In this document: in pieces, positions 63,271-64,000 of the stretch
How positions within the stretch are numbered: the stretch's first letter is position 1
How the letters are laid out: each line of letters starts with the position of its first letter
Assembly: GCA_902362455.1 (NCBI GenBank)
Contig: CABIWJ010000002.1
Coordinates: 124,001 to 188,000, forward strand
Source: Eubacteriaceae bacterium
Lineage (GTDB): Bacteria > Bacillota > Clostridia > Lachnospirales > Lachnospiraceae
Length of the DNA: 64,000 nucleotides
Direction of reading: 5' to 3'
Position numbers and translations under genes: made by a program
Notes under the pieces: model-generated
Database searches by the model: none
Told to the model about the DNA's origin: nothing
What the model saw: the letters and a program-made list of their open reading frames with translations, nothing else

Positions 63271-64000
63271 AAATATTGAAAACTTTATTGGTTGTGAATC
63301 TGATTTTGAAAATGCGGATATTGTTATATTTGGTGCTCCATTTGATTCGACAACATCATACAGACCTGGTACACGTTTTGCAAGTAAGACAATAAGAAGT
63401 GAGTCATATGGAATTGAGACATATAGTCCATATCAGGACAGAGATTTAGAGGATATTAAGGTATTCGATGGCGGGGATATAGAACTGCCATTTGGCAATC
63501 CGAGAAAAGCTCTTGATATGATTGGTGAAAGGACTGCTTTAATTCTTGAAAATGGAAAGATACCATGTATGATCGGTGGAGAACATTTAGTGACATTAGG
63601 TGCATTTGAAAAGGTTTATGAAAAATATCCGAATGTAAGGGTGATCCATTTCGATGCCCATACAGACCTGAGAGATGAGTATTTAGGTGAAAATCTTTCA
63701 CATGCTTCAGTTATCAGAAGAATATGGGACCTTGTAGGAGATGACAGAATATATCAGTTCGGTATAAGAAGTGGTGAAAGAAATGAATTCTACTGGGCAA
63801 AAGAACATACAACACTTAATAAGTTCAATTTTGACAGATTAGAAGATGCTATAAGAGAATGTAAAGGTTATCCGGTATATTTTACTATCGATTTAGATGT
63901 GTTAGATCCATCGATATTTCCTGGAACAGGAACTCCGGAAGCTGGAGGCGTTACATTCCTAGAACTTCTCAGTGCGATTATAAAAGTATCAGAATTAAAT
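63260..64000 (+). CDS. speB: Agmatinase, 3' end cut by the window
   Basis: Open to the end of the window: 247 codons of a ureohydrolase that splits agmatine into putrescine and urea. ATG 63260 lies inside the end of speE with GAGGAG about ten bases upstream. The manganese ligands are visible: His in MIGGEHLVTLG, HFDAHTDLRDEY (Asp-x-His-x-Asp), and Asp residues in TIDLDVLDPSIFPGTGTPE. The N-terminal GAPFDSTTSYRPGTRFAS is typical of agmatinases. With speA, speE and speD it completes a route from arginine to spermidine. Confidence 0.95.
   Translation, partial: MWNRNIENFIGCESDFENADIVIFGAPFDSTTSYRPGTRFASKTIRSESYGIETYSPYQDRDLEDIKVFDGGDIELPFGNPRKALDMIGERTALILENGKIPCMIGGEHLVTLGAFEKVYEKYPNVRVIHFDAHTDLRDEYLGENLSHASVIRRIWDLVGDDRIYQFGIRSGERNEFYWAKEHTTLNKFNFDRLEDAIRECKGYPVYFTIDLDVLDPSIFPGTGTPEAGGVTFLELLSAIIKVSELN

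Noticed and set aside
63456..63701. - strand frame of 81 codons near the right end
   Set aside because: It lies antisense inside the clear agmatinase gene.

Overview
The window is AT-rich DNA from a low-G+C Gram-positive anaerobe, most likely a member of the Lachnospiraceae (class Clostridia). I infer this from the gene content (the GGGtGRT / Fe-S scaffold pair, a CheX-like protein next to a single-domain response regulator, VTC/DUF4956, SpoIID- and SleB-type wall proteins, a fused ATPase-permease ABC transporter beside a two-component system), from a T-box in front of thrS, and from strong GGAGG ribosome-binding sites. No rRNA, tRNA, CRISPR array, phage or complete insertion sequence was seen. 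Nearly all genes lie on the + strand; three clear genes and one short possible gene lie on the - strand.

Layout. 1-3.9 kb: end of a GH25 lysozyme, a Nudix hydrolase, an Asn/Gly/Tyr-repeat zinc-ribbon membrane protein, then the NifU-like and GGGtGRT pair. 3.9-6.2 kb: an AT-rich accessory patch with gene debris, a tiny - strand membrane peptide and an AbiE-type toxin-antitoxin pair. 6.3-13 kb: PNPOx-like protein, truA, mgtE behind a long structured leader that holds an 18-codon ORF, a GGDEF-EAL protein and a DUF218 protein. 13-20 kb: T-box-thrS, an M15 peptidase, a double-Nudix protein, a patatin, trxA-trxB and a ribbon-helix-helix protein. 20.1-25.7 kb: a complete branched-chain amino acid ABC transporter (livK-H-M-G-F) and a cytidylate-kinase-like protein. 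25.9-32.4 kb: a degenerate rubrerythrin, then a response regulator, histidine kinase and ABC exporter. 32.4-40.8 kb: small proteins, ilvN-ilvC, an ECF sigma / membrane protein / beta-propeller locus, and leuC-leuD. 40.9-47.2 kb: a - strand AP2/HNH-derived protein, SleB-like hydrolase, thrC, the - strand CheX/response regulator pair and a wrecked two-component system. 47.2-56.7 kb: VTC + DUF4956, galM, yfbR, topB, glmS, a beta-helix acyltransferase-like protein and prfC. 56.7-60 kb: a probable 6S RNA, a repeat copy and a SpoIID protein. 60.1-64 kb: a polyamine operon speD-speA-speE-speB preceded by a promoter and about 450 nt of structured leader ending in a terminator.

Functional themes are amino-acid supply (thrS, thrC, ilvN, ilvC, leuC, leuD, liv), cell-wall turnover (GH25, M15, SleB, SpoIID, glmS), and polyamine synthesis from arginine through agmatine to spermidine. 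The most unusual material is in the non-coding DNA: the mgtE leader (7.8-8.1 kb), the polyamine leader (59.7-60.1 kb), and a 135-bp structured repeat found twice, each copy about 10 nt behind the stem of a Rho-independent terminator. Among proteins, an AP2-HNH-AP2 protein that has lost its catalytic His and a rubrerythrin without iron ligands are the oddest.
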